From NCBI GenBank assembly GCA_013423325.1, contig BLJB01000132.1:66315-130314 (forward strand): DNA of 64,000 nt, in the 5' to 3' direction. This DNA is from Usnea hakonensis. Its lineage: Eukaryota > Ascomycota > Lecanoromycetes > Lecanorales > Parmeliaceae. The notes under the pieces were generated by a model. That model worked only from the letters and a program-made list of their open reading frames with translations, was not told the DNA's origin and made no database searches. Shown one piece after another: positions 22,411 through 33,172 of the stretch. Both the position numbers and the translations under genes were made by a program. Within the stretch, counting starts at the first letter, position 1. Each line of letters opens with the position of its first letter.

Positions 22411-22614
22411 ATGGATCCGATAGGTCGCCCAGGCGAGTTAGCTCGCGGAAAGATCTTCTGGTCCGATAACACCGGTGATCCCCTCTTCGTCAGCAAATGG
22501 CCCACGTCCCTTGACACCGACTACGTACCAAGACGCGAAATGGAATATCGTACCGCAATTAAATACCTCGTGCCTATGCATATAATCAAGAAATTGCACA
22601 GGCAGAGCTTGTGA
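22411..22614 (+). CDS. Small hypothetical ORF
   Basis: The ATG at 22411 gives 67 codons (MDPIGRPGELARGKIFWSDN...). Composition is acceptable, but nothing else supports it: no family, no obvious promoter, no flanking exon. Confidence 0.2.
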   Translation: MDPIGRPGELARGKIFWSDNTGDPLFVSKWPTSLDTDYVPRREMEYRTAIKYLVPMHIIKKLHRQSL

Positions 22615-23525
22615 CACCCTGTGGGACCATTCTCATTGCATAGATAGCTCCCTAAGAATCAATGACATTATCAGCCTGATGCGCGCCTAGGCAAGCCATT
22701 AAACCAGTTCATTGTTCACACAGTACTTGTTCTTCAGCCGCAGTATGGAGGACGTCACTGGCCTCCTAAGCATTACCTCTACGCAACTCGCCAATAATGA
22801 AGTCACCCGTCAGATCCCCAAACGAGTCCACCTGACCGATAGTGGATTTGGCCTGGTTGTCACTATCTATTGACATTTCGGCTCCGTTGATTAAGAAGAT
22901 GATTGGGATTGAATACCTTAATCTAGATGCTGAGGCCGTTTCAACTAACTCCAGCGCGACCAAGTGGCACAAGGACCGGAACACGGACCGGGTTTCCAGA
23001 GAAAAGGAAGATCGTCCAGTCGCAGACGCGTCGAGCTTGCGGGCGAATGAAAACAGCGGATGAACGCCGTCGCCCTAGAGCCGAGCAGTTAATGCCTGAT
23101 GATGCTAAATTTGAGACCTGGCGGTGTACGGGTGGAGTAAAGCTATCTTCTGTGCCGGTGATTCAGGGTTCTTCAAAAGTAGAGAGACCAATAGCTTGTT
23201 CCAGTGTATAAAGCCTTGCTGCCAGGTCTCCGTCATTATTCTTCGCTACATTCTCGCTCTCTGGAATTTTCAATGGCAGAACGCTTGCCATTGCAATTAG
23301 TTGCATCCACCCTACCTCGAATATGGCGCTCTCATATTCTAGGTCTCGTAAGAAAAACCGGTTTCTGGAGTTGGACCAAACAGACGATTTCCAGATCCGA
23401 GTCTCTGGTTGTTCCCGAATGCATCAGCGCCTCAAAGTCAAAAGGATGCAACGTAGAGGAGGTCAGAGTGAAATTATTGAGGGTGCCAGCGTACACCTCG
23501 GATCGCAACAAGACCCCGCTCACGG
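22615..23525. other. Spacer without recognisable gene
   Basis: Only short frames on both strands, with no motif or splice pattern of note. Confidence 0.4.
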
Positions 23526-23655
23526 CGTACGCTAGTCTCATGCCTGCAGTGAAGACTCAAAGGACTCCTGTCTTAGTTGGCCCCACTCGTCGTACGCTAG
23601 TCTTATGCCTGCAGTGAAGTCTCAAAGGGCTCCAGTCTTACGTGACCCCACTCTC
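23526..23655. repeat. 65-bp tandem duplication (2 copies)
   Basis: Copy 1 is 23526-23590 and copy 2 is 23591-23655; both begin CGTACGCTAGTC and share CTCAAAGG, with a few substitutions and no gaps. The divergence shows that it is a real duplication with some age. Confidence 0.85.
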
Positions 23656-24405
23656 TGTGTGAAGGAGAATCTCTCGTGTCCGTAGAACATGCTCGGAGAC
23701 TTCTTTCGTCGTACTTATCAAAGTCGGTTCCTGCTCGTTTGCTTCGACAACGCACATAATGCATGACAAATCAAAACATGTCGATCTACCATCTTTATAT
23801 GCGGTGGCTCTATTCCAATTTCCGCCATCTGCCGATACTCGTGTGGTGCTACTTCTTTCTTGTGTCACCGCCTCAGCCTTTCTACCGGTCCGTTCTAGAG
23901 CCAACTCCGTCGCTCATGATGGACGCCTAAGTTAGGAACACGCTAATTATAATCAACTCGAGGACCGGAGGAAGATGGGCCACACAGACCTGACAAATGT
24001 CGAGACGCAACTAAGGCTCTAACTAATGAGATCGACCCAAGCTTTCATCACACCCACCCATCACGGAAAGCTTCCAAATGGTACGCTCACGTAAGATTAA
24101 GCCGAGAAGAGTAGCACATACATATATAATTATAAATATGGCAGACTCCCAAGCCGTTACGTATCCTGTACAGTGAGCTCTAGCGCCAGAGACATTACAC
24201 ACCATGCTCTCTTGTGCTTGCAGCCTCAGCCTAGCGTAGAAATGTGGTCAAAATTCAGGGTCAAAAGGGGAGGGTGGATCCGGACAAGGGTCCGACAGTG
24301 ATACGGATTACGCATATCCGGCAGTGCCGATTGGTAATTCGAAGTGACATTACCAAGCGCGTGTAAGGGGTTCAAAGAAATCTCTTCTCTTAAACGGACA
24401 CCCCA

Positions 24406-24472
24406 GAGAGACATCTTTCACCTTTCCGTATCTTGAGAGACATCTTTCACCTTTCCGTATCTTGAGAGACAC
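24406..24472. repeat. 29-bp tandem repeat (2.3 copies)
   Basis: Two identical 29-bp units (24406-24434 and 24435-24463), each starting GAGAGACATCTTTCACC, plus a partial third (GAGAGACAC). It sits about 140 bp upstream of the ATG of the HEXXH gene, in its probable promoter. Confidence 0.9.
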
Positions 24473-24610
24473 ACCATATAGCAACAATTTCTTTACCACT
24501 GGCAGCTTGACTCACGGTTTTGGTATTTTACCTTATTTGCTCTTCGATCATTGCGTTGTTGGGCGGATGAGGCTCGATTTTCGATTTTCACCGAGCCAAC
24601 ATCACTCACA

Positions 24611-25962
24611 ATGGCCGACCCTGAAGCTGACCCAATTCAAAACATCCTGGAAGAAGACTGGGAGATACTTGGATATATTGGACTCCCAGAGGGGCATATG
24701 AATCGTGTGGGTCTATACGAAGACGATATACACAACGTCTTCGAATATACCCTCGAAGGACGAAGTGTTCCCATTTGGATAGATCAAACACCCGCGCAAT
24801 ACGACGTACTCCGGGGGATACTTGAACCAGTATTTCGACTTGCGACCAAGATCCTCCTTTCTCCAGCAAGTTTGGATTACTTATATTACCTTATCTACGC
24901 ACCTCGCACTCTCCCGCATCCACCAGTGTGGTACAAGGGCGAACGAGTCTATGAATTCCACCGCGATGACACGGCAAAGGATGAAAGGCGCGACAAGGCT
25001 GCGGCTGCGCTAAACCGTCTTGCTATGATGCATACGATCTCACTCGGCAATACTGGCGCCGATGAGGGAAATACGGTGACTTCCACAAAGTATTTTGATG
25101 AGGCAAGAGTCAACATCAAGGACGATACATCAACATGGAGTGGTATCCGACCTCATACTACCATCGACTCCCACTTTGTTAGACAGCTTTTACAGTGTTC
25201 CATAAAGGGGAAGGAGACTGAAGATCGCATGCTCATCCTAGGAACAAGAATGGCAGTGTGCTTCATTCACGAATTCGTTGTAAGTCGGGTCTGATATATC
25301 AGATTGTGATCACCCATACTCTTGACTTGTAGTGTGATGCTGACTCCGAATTGTTTTAGCATGGGGCTTCGCTTGCGTCCAGTTCGAAGATTCTCGACAC
25401 CGTCATGCGTGAAATAAGGCTTCGCGGTGTTGCTACCGCACACGGAATTCAACGCGTCGGAGAGAATCTAAGCCTTAATGAAGATCTATTCGAGAACGAA
25501 AATGCCGCTGAGCCAGGTTTCTCGTGGGAGAGTTTTGTCTTTGGCGGAGTTATAGACACCGCTAATAAGGAAGACGGTAGTCCTCTTACCATTACGAAGT
25601 GGCCCAACCATCGCAGAGGGCCTCAGGACCTTCGAAGAGGACGCTGGAAAACATCGGCGACCGTCTGGATCATTCCGAAGCAGTGGCTCGTCAACGTGAA
25701 TTCGCAGCGATGGTGGGACAGTGTCGTCCCAGAGGACGATGACCCTCTCCAAATCAAACGGCTCATAGGGTACAGGGTGTGGCGTGGGTACGGTGGTGGT
25801 GACCCAGATGATTGGAGTGCCAGTCAGTCAAGTGAGGGCAGATGGCCGACAGATAAGCAACGTACAAAGGGCGCATCAAAGTTGCAACGCGTCTCCAAAA
25901 TACGGGAAGGCATGGTAGTCGAGGACCCATCCGTTTCAAGAGCGAATGAATTGGTAGACTGA
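24611..25962 (+). CDS. HEXXH-motif putative metallopeptidase-like protein (2 exons)
   Basis: Model: exons 24611-25279 and 25360-25962 with an 80-nt intron (GTAAGT..TTTTAG, phase 0), 423 residues. The splice completes HEFV|H at residues 220-224 in the context AVCFIHEFVHG, the zincin zinc-binding helix. About 40 residues on, EPGFSWESFVFGG matches a block that I recall following HEXXH in uncharacterised fungal proteins, and it could hold the third ligand. No signal peptide is seen, so the protein is probably intracellular. The C-terminal 80 residues are polar. The start is the first ATG after the tandem repeat, and reading upstream adds nothing domain-like. Proteolysis is inferred from the motif only. 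Confidence 0.8.
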
Positions 25963-26400
25963 AGGCTGCCGTGACCCGTCGCACATTAGGACGCTTCTTC
26001 GGACTGGTTCCTGCTGCCTTGTCTTCAATTCGGAAAAGCATGCAAATTGATACGTGATGTTTGTTCTTAATGTATACAGAATCAGGCTGATTGGAATGCT
26101 CCTGCCATGGAATCTGGTCTCCAGGGTATTTTTAGATTCGAGATAAATACCACGCTAGCTACATACAGATTAGTTGCACGTGACTCCGCGAGTGTCCCAA
26201 TACCTGACGCATACGTCGCCTGCTACCGTTATCGACAGTATGACAATTGCTAGCCGCGTTCTTCAGGCCTCGTAAGTTTCTTCCGAGCCGTTCTGAAGAA
26301 CGGATATCCATCTCAAGCTGTGGACCCTCTCAGTACCAGTCGGCAGCCCAGCATGGGAACCCTACCATAGCTTTTAATCATCACTCCCTCTCTCGAGTTC

Positions 26401-26860
26401 CTATAGTATAGAGTAGTCTGTCTTCCGTCCCACATCTTTGGCCGTGGCCTTTCTCCATCCCACTCGTCGACCCATGCAAGCTGCTTCCATATTAGCGACA
26501 GATAGTTGTTTTTCCGGCGAGATTTTTGTACTCACACACATCTCATGCAACAGCATTGCCCACATCTTCTGCCATGGAGATCCACCTTCGCCTAAGATAC
26601 TATCAGTATCTAGCATAATGCGGTACTGTCCGGCCGGATAGCCTACCCAATAGTTACTCATCTCAGATCTCACAATCACTTCCTTTTGCCCCGATGGGGA
26701 TTGCCTCACAGTGTGCTCGGACCTGTATAGCCCACTTGCCATCCCCTCGGCAATGACATTCGTGGTGTACATGAATCTTCACTTGTTCGCTGTATAGACT
26801 GAGATTTAACTTTGTCGTCGCTCCAGCACACGTAGACATTTTCCCGGACATGACCAACAA
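26401..26860 (-). pseudogene. SprT-like metallopeptidase relic
   Basis: Minus-strand frame 26772-26540 contains YRIMLDTDSILGEGGSPWQK, then MWAMLLHEMC, the first half of the HEMCH zinc motif of fungal SprT-like proteins. A donor GTGAGT directly follows the Cys codon, and a CTAAT branch with acceptor GAAG or GAAGCAG lies about 50 nt on, near 26483-26480. After it one frame gives MEKGHGQRCGTE, like the downstream GHG of SprT domains, but no join restores the second His. The gene is probably decayed. Upstream, to 26860, a second frame (GKMSTCAGATTKLNLSLYSE) may be the N-terminal part. Confidence 0.4.
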
Positions 26861-29295
26861 GGAGTATGAAAACTACTTCGTAGATGTATTTATTGTACCT
26901 ATCCGTTTCATTAGCTGCTCTGACTGTAGGATCACCGCAAGCATACCCGTTTAAATAACCATAGCGAGTACTCTCTATTCCGAGGCATCCCGAAGCGAAC
27001 CAATAGACACCAAGCTCTTATTTCCAGCGCAAAGCGAACGGCGCGAACTTCTCCTGATCGTGATTCTTCGTTGTCCTCGCTCCCCAACTTCGATCTTCTT
27101 CTTAGCTAACCTGGCTCCTTTGGCGTTGGCGGTACGTGGGCCGTCTATGTTCTGCAAAATCTCGTCACTTTGCTAGTAATCGAACCCTTGCCGTCTATCT
27201 TGTGCAAAATTATCTCAGCTCACTCAGCGCCAGTAACAGTACCGAGTAAAAGAATTGTAGATTGGAGGACTTTTGGAACGAGCGGTGGCGGTGTAGAGGC
27301 TTTAATAGGCGCCTTTTTCTTTTTGCTCAAGACAGATGATGGAACGAATGGCTGTCCACAGAGGGATTCGAAAAATTTGACGGTCTCCGTAAGTCGCAGT
27401 ATCTGTTTGGTAAAATAAGAATTGCTTGCGCTCTAACGCTGTCGACGGTGAGCGGCGCACTGAGACGTGAGTAGTCTCTGGGGAGAACGATCAAGGCGGT
27501 CTGTGTGGCTATTTCTTCGTTTATCATGAAAGTTTTCTGGCTCTTCCTTCACCAGGTCTAGAGAAAAGTCATGTATCAACGGGGACCAGAGCCATTCGAT
27601 CAGCAGACAGCACTTCATGATGTTTAGGATTTGGCTAACTCTTGTAAACTGCTTGACTCTCCAAAACCATCTTCAAGAATCACAAAACTTGATTGCAAAG
27701 ACACTCATGGGCTGGAATGATGCTGGTAATTGACGTGGGCCCGGTGTAGATTGTCGGGATCGTGATCGCGAACAAGTGCCCAGAGTCTATACTTGGGTTG
27801 TTTATAGCAGATCGATACCATTTTTTGTAGACAAATCCTTAGGGTAATATCGGGCAGGGACTATCTACCTGGGCGTCAGGTCCTCAACAAAGGGTGGTCG
27901 CCGTGTTGTAGAATTTCTGAGCGTTGCAGCAATCACATCGCCCGTGGTTAAGCAAAGGGTTCTAGAGTTTGGACATCAGAAGGTGTTCACTGTTACGGTC
28001 GGGTCTGGTCAACATGCCTTAGAGCCCCATTCTCCAATCTCGAGAACATCGCCCAAGCTTTTCCCAGTGCTTAACTCTGTACTCAGGATCCGACAGCTTA
28101 TCATGCAAAGCCGACGATAATTGCTCGGCTCTAGAAAAGCCCGTTGATTCTGAAAGACGGTTCGAAAAGCTCGGCGCCACTTTTCTGAAGTCCGTGCTCG
28201 AACCCTTAGCACCCTTGCGGCACTTGAGAGTCTAAGGTTAGAAGCTAAAGATGAGCGAGTCGGAGGACAGTGAACGACTGGTTTTGTTCGGTAACTTGTT
28301 AGGAGTCTAACGGAGTCGATGTGAGAAGGTGCTGTTGGTCAAGTTCTGTATTCTATTGATGCAGAACGAAGTCCTCCCTTCTAGCCGTATTGTGGGTCCC
28401 GCAGGGCTGGAAACAGTTGCACAATTTTCACAAACTGCGTACAATTGCTCTTGTAGAGTGTGTACCCCTCACTCACACATATTCACTCCTCTCGCATCCA
28501 TTTTAAACCACGATATTACTTCTGGATACAGCAAGCCACGAAGTTGGACTTGACCCTCCATCTTTGCTGCTCAAAGGACCTTTTGCGTGTCGAGATGAAC
28601 ATTCAAATCGCCTCTCATTTTCACTGGAAACTTCACCTCCAACTGGAGAAGCATCGTTCTACCGAGATTCGGGACACCTAGCGGGTACGGGAACGGGTAT
28701 TCAGAGAGAGGGAGAAGGGAGGGAGAAGAGAAGATCCTCGTTGTGAGGGATGCACTGTGCATAGCAAAAAGCCCTGGCTCGAAGACATACCCTCAACAGC
28801 CTGAGCTTGGTATACGGGTGTGTGAGAGGGTTTAAGAGCACATGTGAAGAGAAGCGTGGTGTACAAACCGATAACTTTGGACACCTGACCAAGTAAGCAT
28901 TCTTGATGTTCCCTTCCCTGCAAGAGCAGCCCACTAAACTACGTTGAGGCCCAGGAATGTATCTAACCTGATCCGCACCAAAAACCACGACTCTTGCGAC
29001 ACACGGCACGCCCCAATCATTATCTACTCCTACACATGTTGAACAAGGACTTAAACTCTGCAAGCAGCAGAACTACTCATCAAACCCCCAACAGAGAAGC
29101 TACACCTTCACCCAAGACCGCAAGCGCTACCAACGGCGAGAGCTGCCCCCAGGTCTTCGACACACGAATGCGGAAGTGCTTTCACAAATAAACAGGCAGA
29201 ATGACTACCTCATGGATCGCAGAGTTGCTTTACTCTCCTCGCCGAACTCGCAGATGCAGAGATACCATAGCTATTAATCAGCATCAACGCGCACA
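26861..29295. other. Gene-poor spacer
   Basis: The only frame of interest is minus 28240-28009 (SEKWRRAFRTVFQNQRAFLE, then YRRLCMISCRILSTEL), which looks like part of a coding exon but has no ATG and no recognised family. Short frames elsewhere are unconvincing. The upstream region of the four-exon gene lies at about 29000-29295. Confidence 0.35.
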
Positions 29296-31120
29296 ATGTC
29301 TTCCAAAACCCCAGCTACCCAAAAGATCAGCAAACAAGGACGACAGAAAAAGTCCCGGCAGACCGACGTCTACGGGAAACGCCCAGAATGCAAAGTCCAG
29401 TACGGAAATACCGCAGATCCGATGTCTGGGGTGATGGACACCCCGGTTGCTACGACAGGTACGACGACATCTGAGAAAAGCACGCCACAACAACCCCCTC
29501 GAAAATACGATCCATTGCCGTGCTTAGACGATGAGCCCGAAGGTCTCAGGTGGGTCGCCAAACCCGGGTTTCATACCTGGTTTCGGACTAACGTTCCCTC
29601 AAAGCAAAATTGGCAGGGCGGAATTCCGAGTCGCAAAACAAAAGGAGCGCATCGCGTGGCATGAACGCAATTACCCGGGCGGGGTCCCAGGCTGCGAGAT
29701 CAACCTTGCGGACGCTATTGCTGCGCGCGAAGCGCTGAGTGATACGCCCGAGAACCATTGGATTAGGTTAGTTTGGTTTCCTTCTCTAGCGACATGGGCG
29801 CTCGTAGGAGCTCCGTGATACTTTTATGGTGGCACAGCGGGTCCTGTAATAAGAGCACGACATGGACGAACGTTCGGGCTGGTTAATGCTAAAAAGAGCC
29901 CTTGAAAGAAGAGTCTAACGTCCGCCAGCGATCCAGAAAAGCCCAAGCTCACCATCCAAGAGCGGATCAAAGATCTAAACGAAGCGCTCGCAAGCTCAGA
30001 GTTCGAGCCGGAAAGAGTGAACATCAAAGCGGCCATCGACGCATACGAGTCCGGAGCAGTTGGCTACACAAAGAACTACACCCTCATCTGGGCCGGGCAA
30101 GTCGTAGACACCGCCGCAACATATGCCGCATTCTCGCAAGATCGCGCAGAACGACTGGATCGTTACGCGGAGAAGTACGGTCCACACTGGCTGTGGTGGG
30201 AAAGCCCTCTGGATCTTCATCCCAGAGAGCAGCTCCAAGCCAACGGGTGCCAGATTATCCCCAGGAAAGCGCAAATTGGCGGCTTGGGGCATTTCTATAT
30301 CCACCAGGTATAACAAAGTAGCTCCAAGTTGATAAGCTCCTCGCTAAGACAGCTCTAGATATACCAGAAGCGAGCAGGGTTCGTAAGAAGACTGCCAAAC
30401 ACGGAGGACCTCACGCCTCTGCGTCCGAGCGAGAGCAGCCATTTCCAGACCGACGAGTCCGGGAGAGTGTATTGCGGCGACGACGGGGCAAAGCACATGC
30501 TGGTATCCATGCTCGACTCTGGCGCTTCCTGCGCTTCGCTGTACACCTCGGACTTGCAGGAGATGGGGATCGTGAAAAAGTACTACAGCGCGCAGAGTTA
30601 TGCGAGCATCACATTATCGAATGGAGTTTCTATGAAACAGAAGATCTTCGAGATGTACGTCGAGGTTGATGGCAACGACGGCACCCCAATTGTCGACCCC
30701 AATAATCCGATGGTGCCGAACAGGCGCGTCATTGGGGGTATGTACCCAGTGCTTGAGATCAAGGAGAAGATCAAAGACCCGTACGATCCTGCAAGTTATC
30801 TAGCCAACCACAGGCTCTCAGGGTTAATGCCTTTCCTCTCTTCATATGTCAGCATCGTTCCGGGCAGTAACATTATTCTTCTGGGTGAGAACCGAAACGA
30901 CATCATTGGCCACTACAAGATGCCACCTTTCCAGGTGTGGGACTTGTACGCGTCTCAACAATCCTTCATAAAGCCCGACTTCAGCTATATCGAGAATCCA
31001 AATCTCTGGTTTCATCATCCGCACCAGCCAATCACGGAGAAAGATGTTTTGACGCCAGGTTGCCCTCCTGGTGTTGAAACGACAAAAGATGGACAGACGT
31101 ACATTGTGTACCCATACTAA
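29296..31120 (+). CDS. Retropepsin-like (DSGAS) fungal protein (4 exons)
   Basis: Model: exons 29296-29549, 29605-29766, 29929-30307 and 30368-31120, 515 residues. Introns are 55, 162 and 60 nt; the first two end with textbook branch points (ACTAAC, TCTAAC), and all phases agree. The N-terminus is Lys/Thr/Pro-rich. Exons 2-3 hold a helical region (KQKERIAWHERNYPGGVPGC, then LTIQERIKDLNEALASSEFE). Exon 4 contains MLVSMLDSGASCASLYTSDL (catalytic-type Asp at about residue 315), the DS/TGA motif of retropepsin-fold aspartic peptidases, and later NIILLGENRNDIIGHYKMPP. I recall this arrangement in uncharacterised fungal proteins, some with the motif altered. A single Asp motif implies dimerisation if it is active. 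No transposon genes flank it. Confidence 0.75.
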
Positions 31121-31196
31121 GCAAGAGAACAGGTCTGAAGGGCAAATTAATATTGGTTGGCGTTCTACTTAGTGCTTTTCATTTACCTAATACACT

Positions 31197-31532
31197 GTCC
31201 GACAACTCTTTACCAAAACTCGATATGCCAAACCCTCACGTCCTCTTGAATACTACTGAACAGCGGATTAGAATCACTATAGTGTAGATACGCGTAAGGT
31301 TGACGCGTGAGCAAACTCCATGGCCAGTCTTTCTTTCCCCAAGGCCCAACCAATTTCAGAGCCATATTCCACATCTTCCCACGCCTCAACCAATTAACAT
31401 GTTGTCCAACAACTCTCTACCCCCAACTCTTGTGTCAAACCCCCTCATCCCTTGTATACTGCTGAACACCGTACCAAAACGGCCATAGTGTAGATTCGCA
31501 TGAGGTGGACGCATGAGAAAACTCCTTAGCCG
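31197..31532. repeat. Imperfect direct duplication of about 130 bp
   Basis: 31197-31326 and 31401-31532 align throughout: CAACTCTTTACC versus CAACTCTCTACC, ATAGTGTAGAT in both, then GACGCGTGAGCAAACTCC versus GACGCATGAGAAAACTCC. Many differences are C/T or G/A. It lies just downstream of the four-exon gene and is non-coding. Confidence 0.7.
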
Positions 31533-32227
31533 GCATATCTCATCACGCACCCAGCACCAGGACGTTCTTCCAAGCAAGTAGCCCTCATAGACGAAGCCCG
31601 TGCAGCTTTAGTAAGCATGAGGCACAGACAAAGTTGTCTTCAGCGCGGTTGACTGGTGTAGGGTTGATTCGAGGATGCAGAGGCTCAGCGTTCACGGTAG
31701 CTCGAGTATTTTGCGTACACAGGATGGAGGTCTTTAGCTTCTGGGAGCAGAAGGCAGTGGCAAGCCTGGTGCGCGAAGTTCTGGAGGAAGGAGCATTGTG
31801 CTCGAGTCTGCCATGCTGAGTTGTGTCGGGAGGGGACAAGAGATGGCTGGACTAGGTGTGGTTGAAGACTCAGACATGGTGGGAGTTATGGTGCATTGTG
31901 TGCTCTCTATGCAGTGCTTTGTGTCTTGGAGAATGATGAAGGGTTGCTGATTGTCATGAGCATTGGCTCTTAATGGGAAGGATAGATCTCGGGCAAACTT
32001 CGGTGATGAATGAAATTCCATGTATGGTTTTTAGACCAGACAGAATTGTTCTTGCAACAAAATTTTGATTATTATATCTTATCTAAAGATGTCTCAAACA
32101 AGACATTATCTATTCCAACCAGCAGAATACTTTTACAGTCAATCACCACTAGTGTACAAAAACTGCATTATCCCAATGTATATTCACCCCGAGTAAGCCA
32201 CGAGCCACGAATCACAGGCCCCAAACC
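31533..32227. other. Spacer between convergent genes
   Basis: Lies between the 3' ends of the retropepsin-like gene (plus) and the KP4-like gene (minus). The stretch at 32040-32200 is AT-rich and may contain the 3' end signals of the latter. No gene seen. Confidence 0.4.
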
Positions 32228-33172
32228 TCACTTCGAAGCCAAAGTCATACCCTTCGGCACCGCCACCGCTGCATTTGTCTCATGACCAGGCGGTACATAA
32301 TAGCACAACCCCTCACACTCGCTTTTGCTAACATAATTGACCGTCAAGATCCCCAAGGTATTCGGGTCGTTGTCAGGGCTAAAGGGGACACTGCCGCATC
32401 CCAGACAGTGGTGCTCAATCATTTGCTGCATCTTCAGTTGGATTTCGGCGCCGTCGAATCCGTCCGTCGGGATGTTTCCCTGCATGAAAGCGCAGTAGAA
32501 ACCCCAGGTGAACCAAGGGTGCGGGTAGATGTGGTGCACCATGCAGGCTATGTCTTGCCCGGCGTAGTAACGGTACCCTTCTGGAATGGCATACATGTAG
32601 TCGCGCAGGGTGTGCATGACACTCCATTGGTTGGCACCGATGCACATGCTTCTACTGCCCTCGCAGTTCAAGCCCATGTTTAATTCATCTTGAGACAAAA
32701 GAGTCCGGTTTTTCGTGCTGATGAGCTGGAGACTATCTGTAGCATTGGAGTTGGTCGGCGGCAGGTTCCGATTTGACGCTGAGTACTGCGTACTTACGGT
32801 TGTGCCGTCGTTAGTGGTTTGGACGGTGTCAGCGGGGGTAGCGTTGAACTTGTGTGATTCAGGAAAGACGTTGACCGGTTCGGATGCACCATCACTCGTG
32901 TTTAGTGCCACGTCTCTAGGAGTGTTGTATGTGGTAGTCACGGTTGTACCATCGTTACTGACATTGTCCATGCCACCATTTGGTAAAGGTTTGGCCTCTG
33001 GAAAGTCCTCAATGGGGGTGATGTTTACGGGCTCGGATGCATGAATGATGTGTAGTTCGTCCGCTCTTATTGAGTTTTCATGAAATATGACTGGACTGGC
33101 GAAGGTAGCGTTGCTGCAGATGAGGGCAAAGACGATGGCGCAGGAAAGCCGTGGTCGGTGGAATCGAAACAT
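32228..33172 (-). CDS. KP4 killer-toxin-like secreted protein
   Basis: An intronless 314-residue frame starting at ATG 33172. Residues 1-25 form a signal peptide ending ATFA. Residues about 45-81 and 96-130 are a tandem repeat (each starts ASEPVN and ends NDGTTV plus a few residues). The C-terminal domain, residues about 166-290, has the KP4 fold signature: an N-terminal LNCEGS block, CLGCGSVPF, and LTVNY near the end, with eight cysteines (170, 177, 210, 227, 256, 259, 286, 290), enough for four disulfides. KP4-like proteins derive from the Ustilago virus P4 toxin and occur as chromosomal genes in many fungi; for the viral member calcium-channel inhibition is reported. Whether this one is toxic is unknown; an effector or antifungal role is an inference. 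Confidence 0.85.
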   Translation of the reverse strand: MFRFHRPRLSCAIVFALICSNATFASPVIFHENSIRADELHIIHASEPVNITPIEDFPEAKPLPNGGMDNVSNDGTTVTTTYNTPRDVALNTSDGASEPVNVFPESHKFNATPADTVQTTNDGTTVSTQYSASNRNLPPTNSNATDSLQLISTKNRTLLSQDELNMGLNCEGSRSMCIGANQWSVMHTLRDYMYAIPEGYRYYAGQDIACMVHHIYPHPWFTWGFYCAFMQGNIPTDGFDGAEIQLKMQQMIEHHCLGCGSVPFSPDNDPNTLGILTVNYVSKSECEGLCYYVPPGHETNAAVAVPKGMTLASK

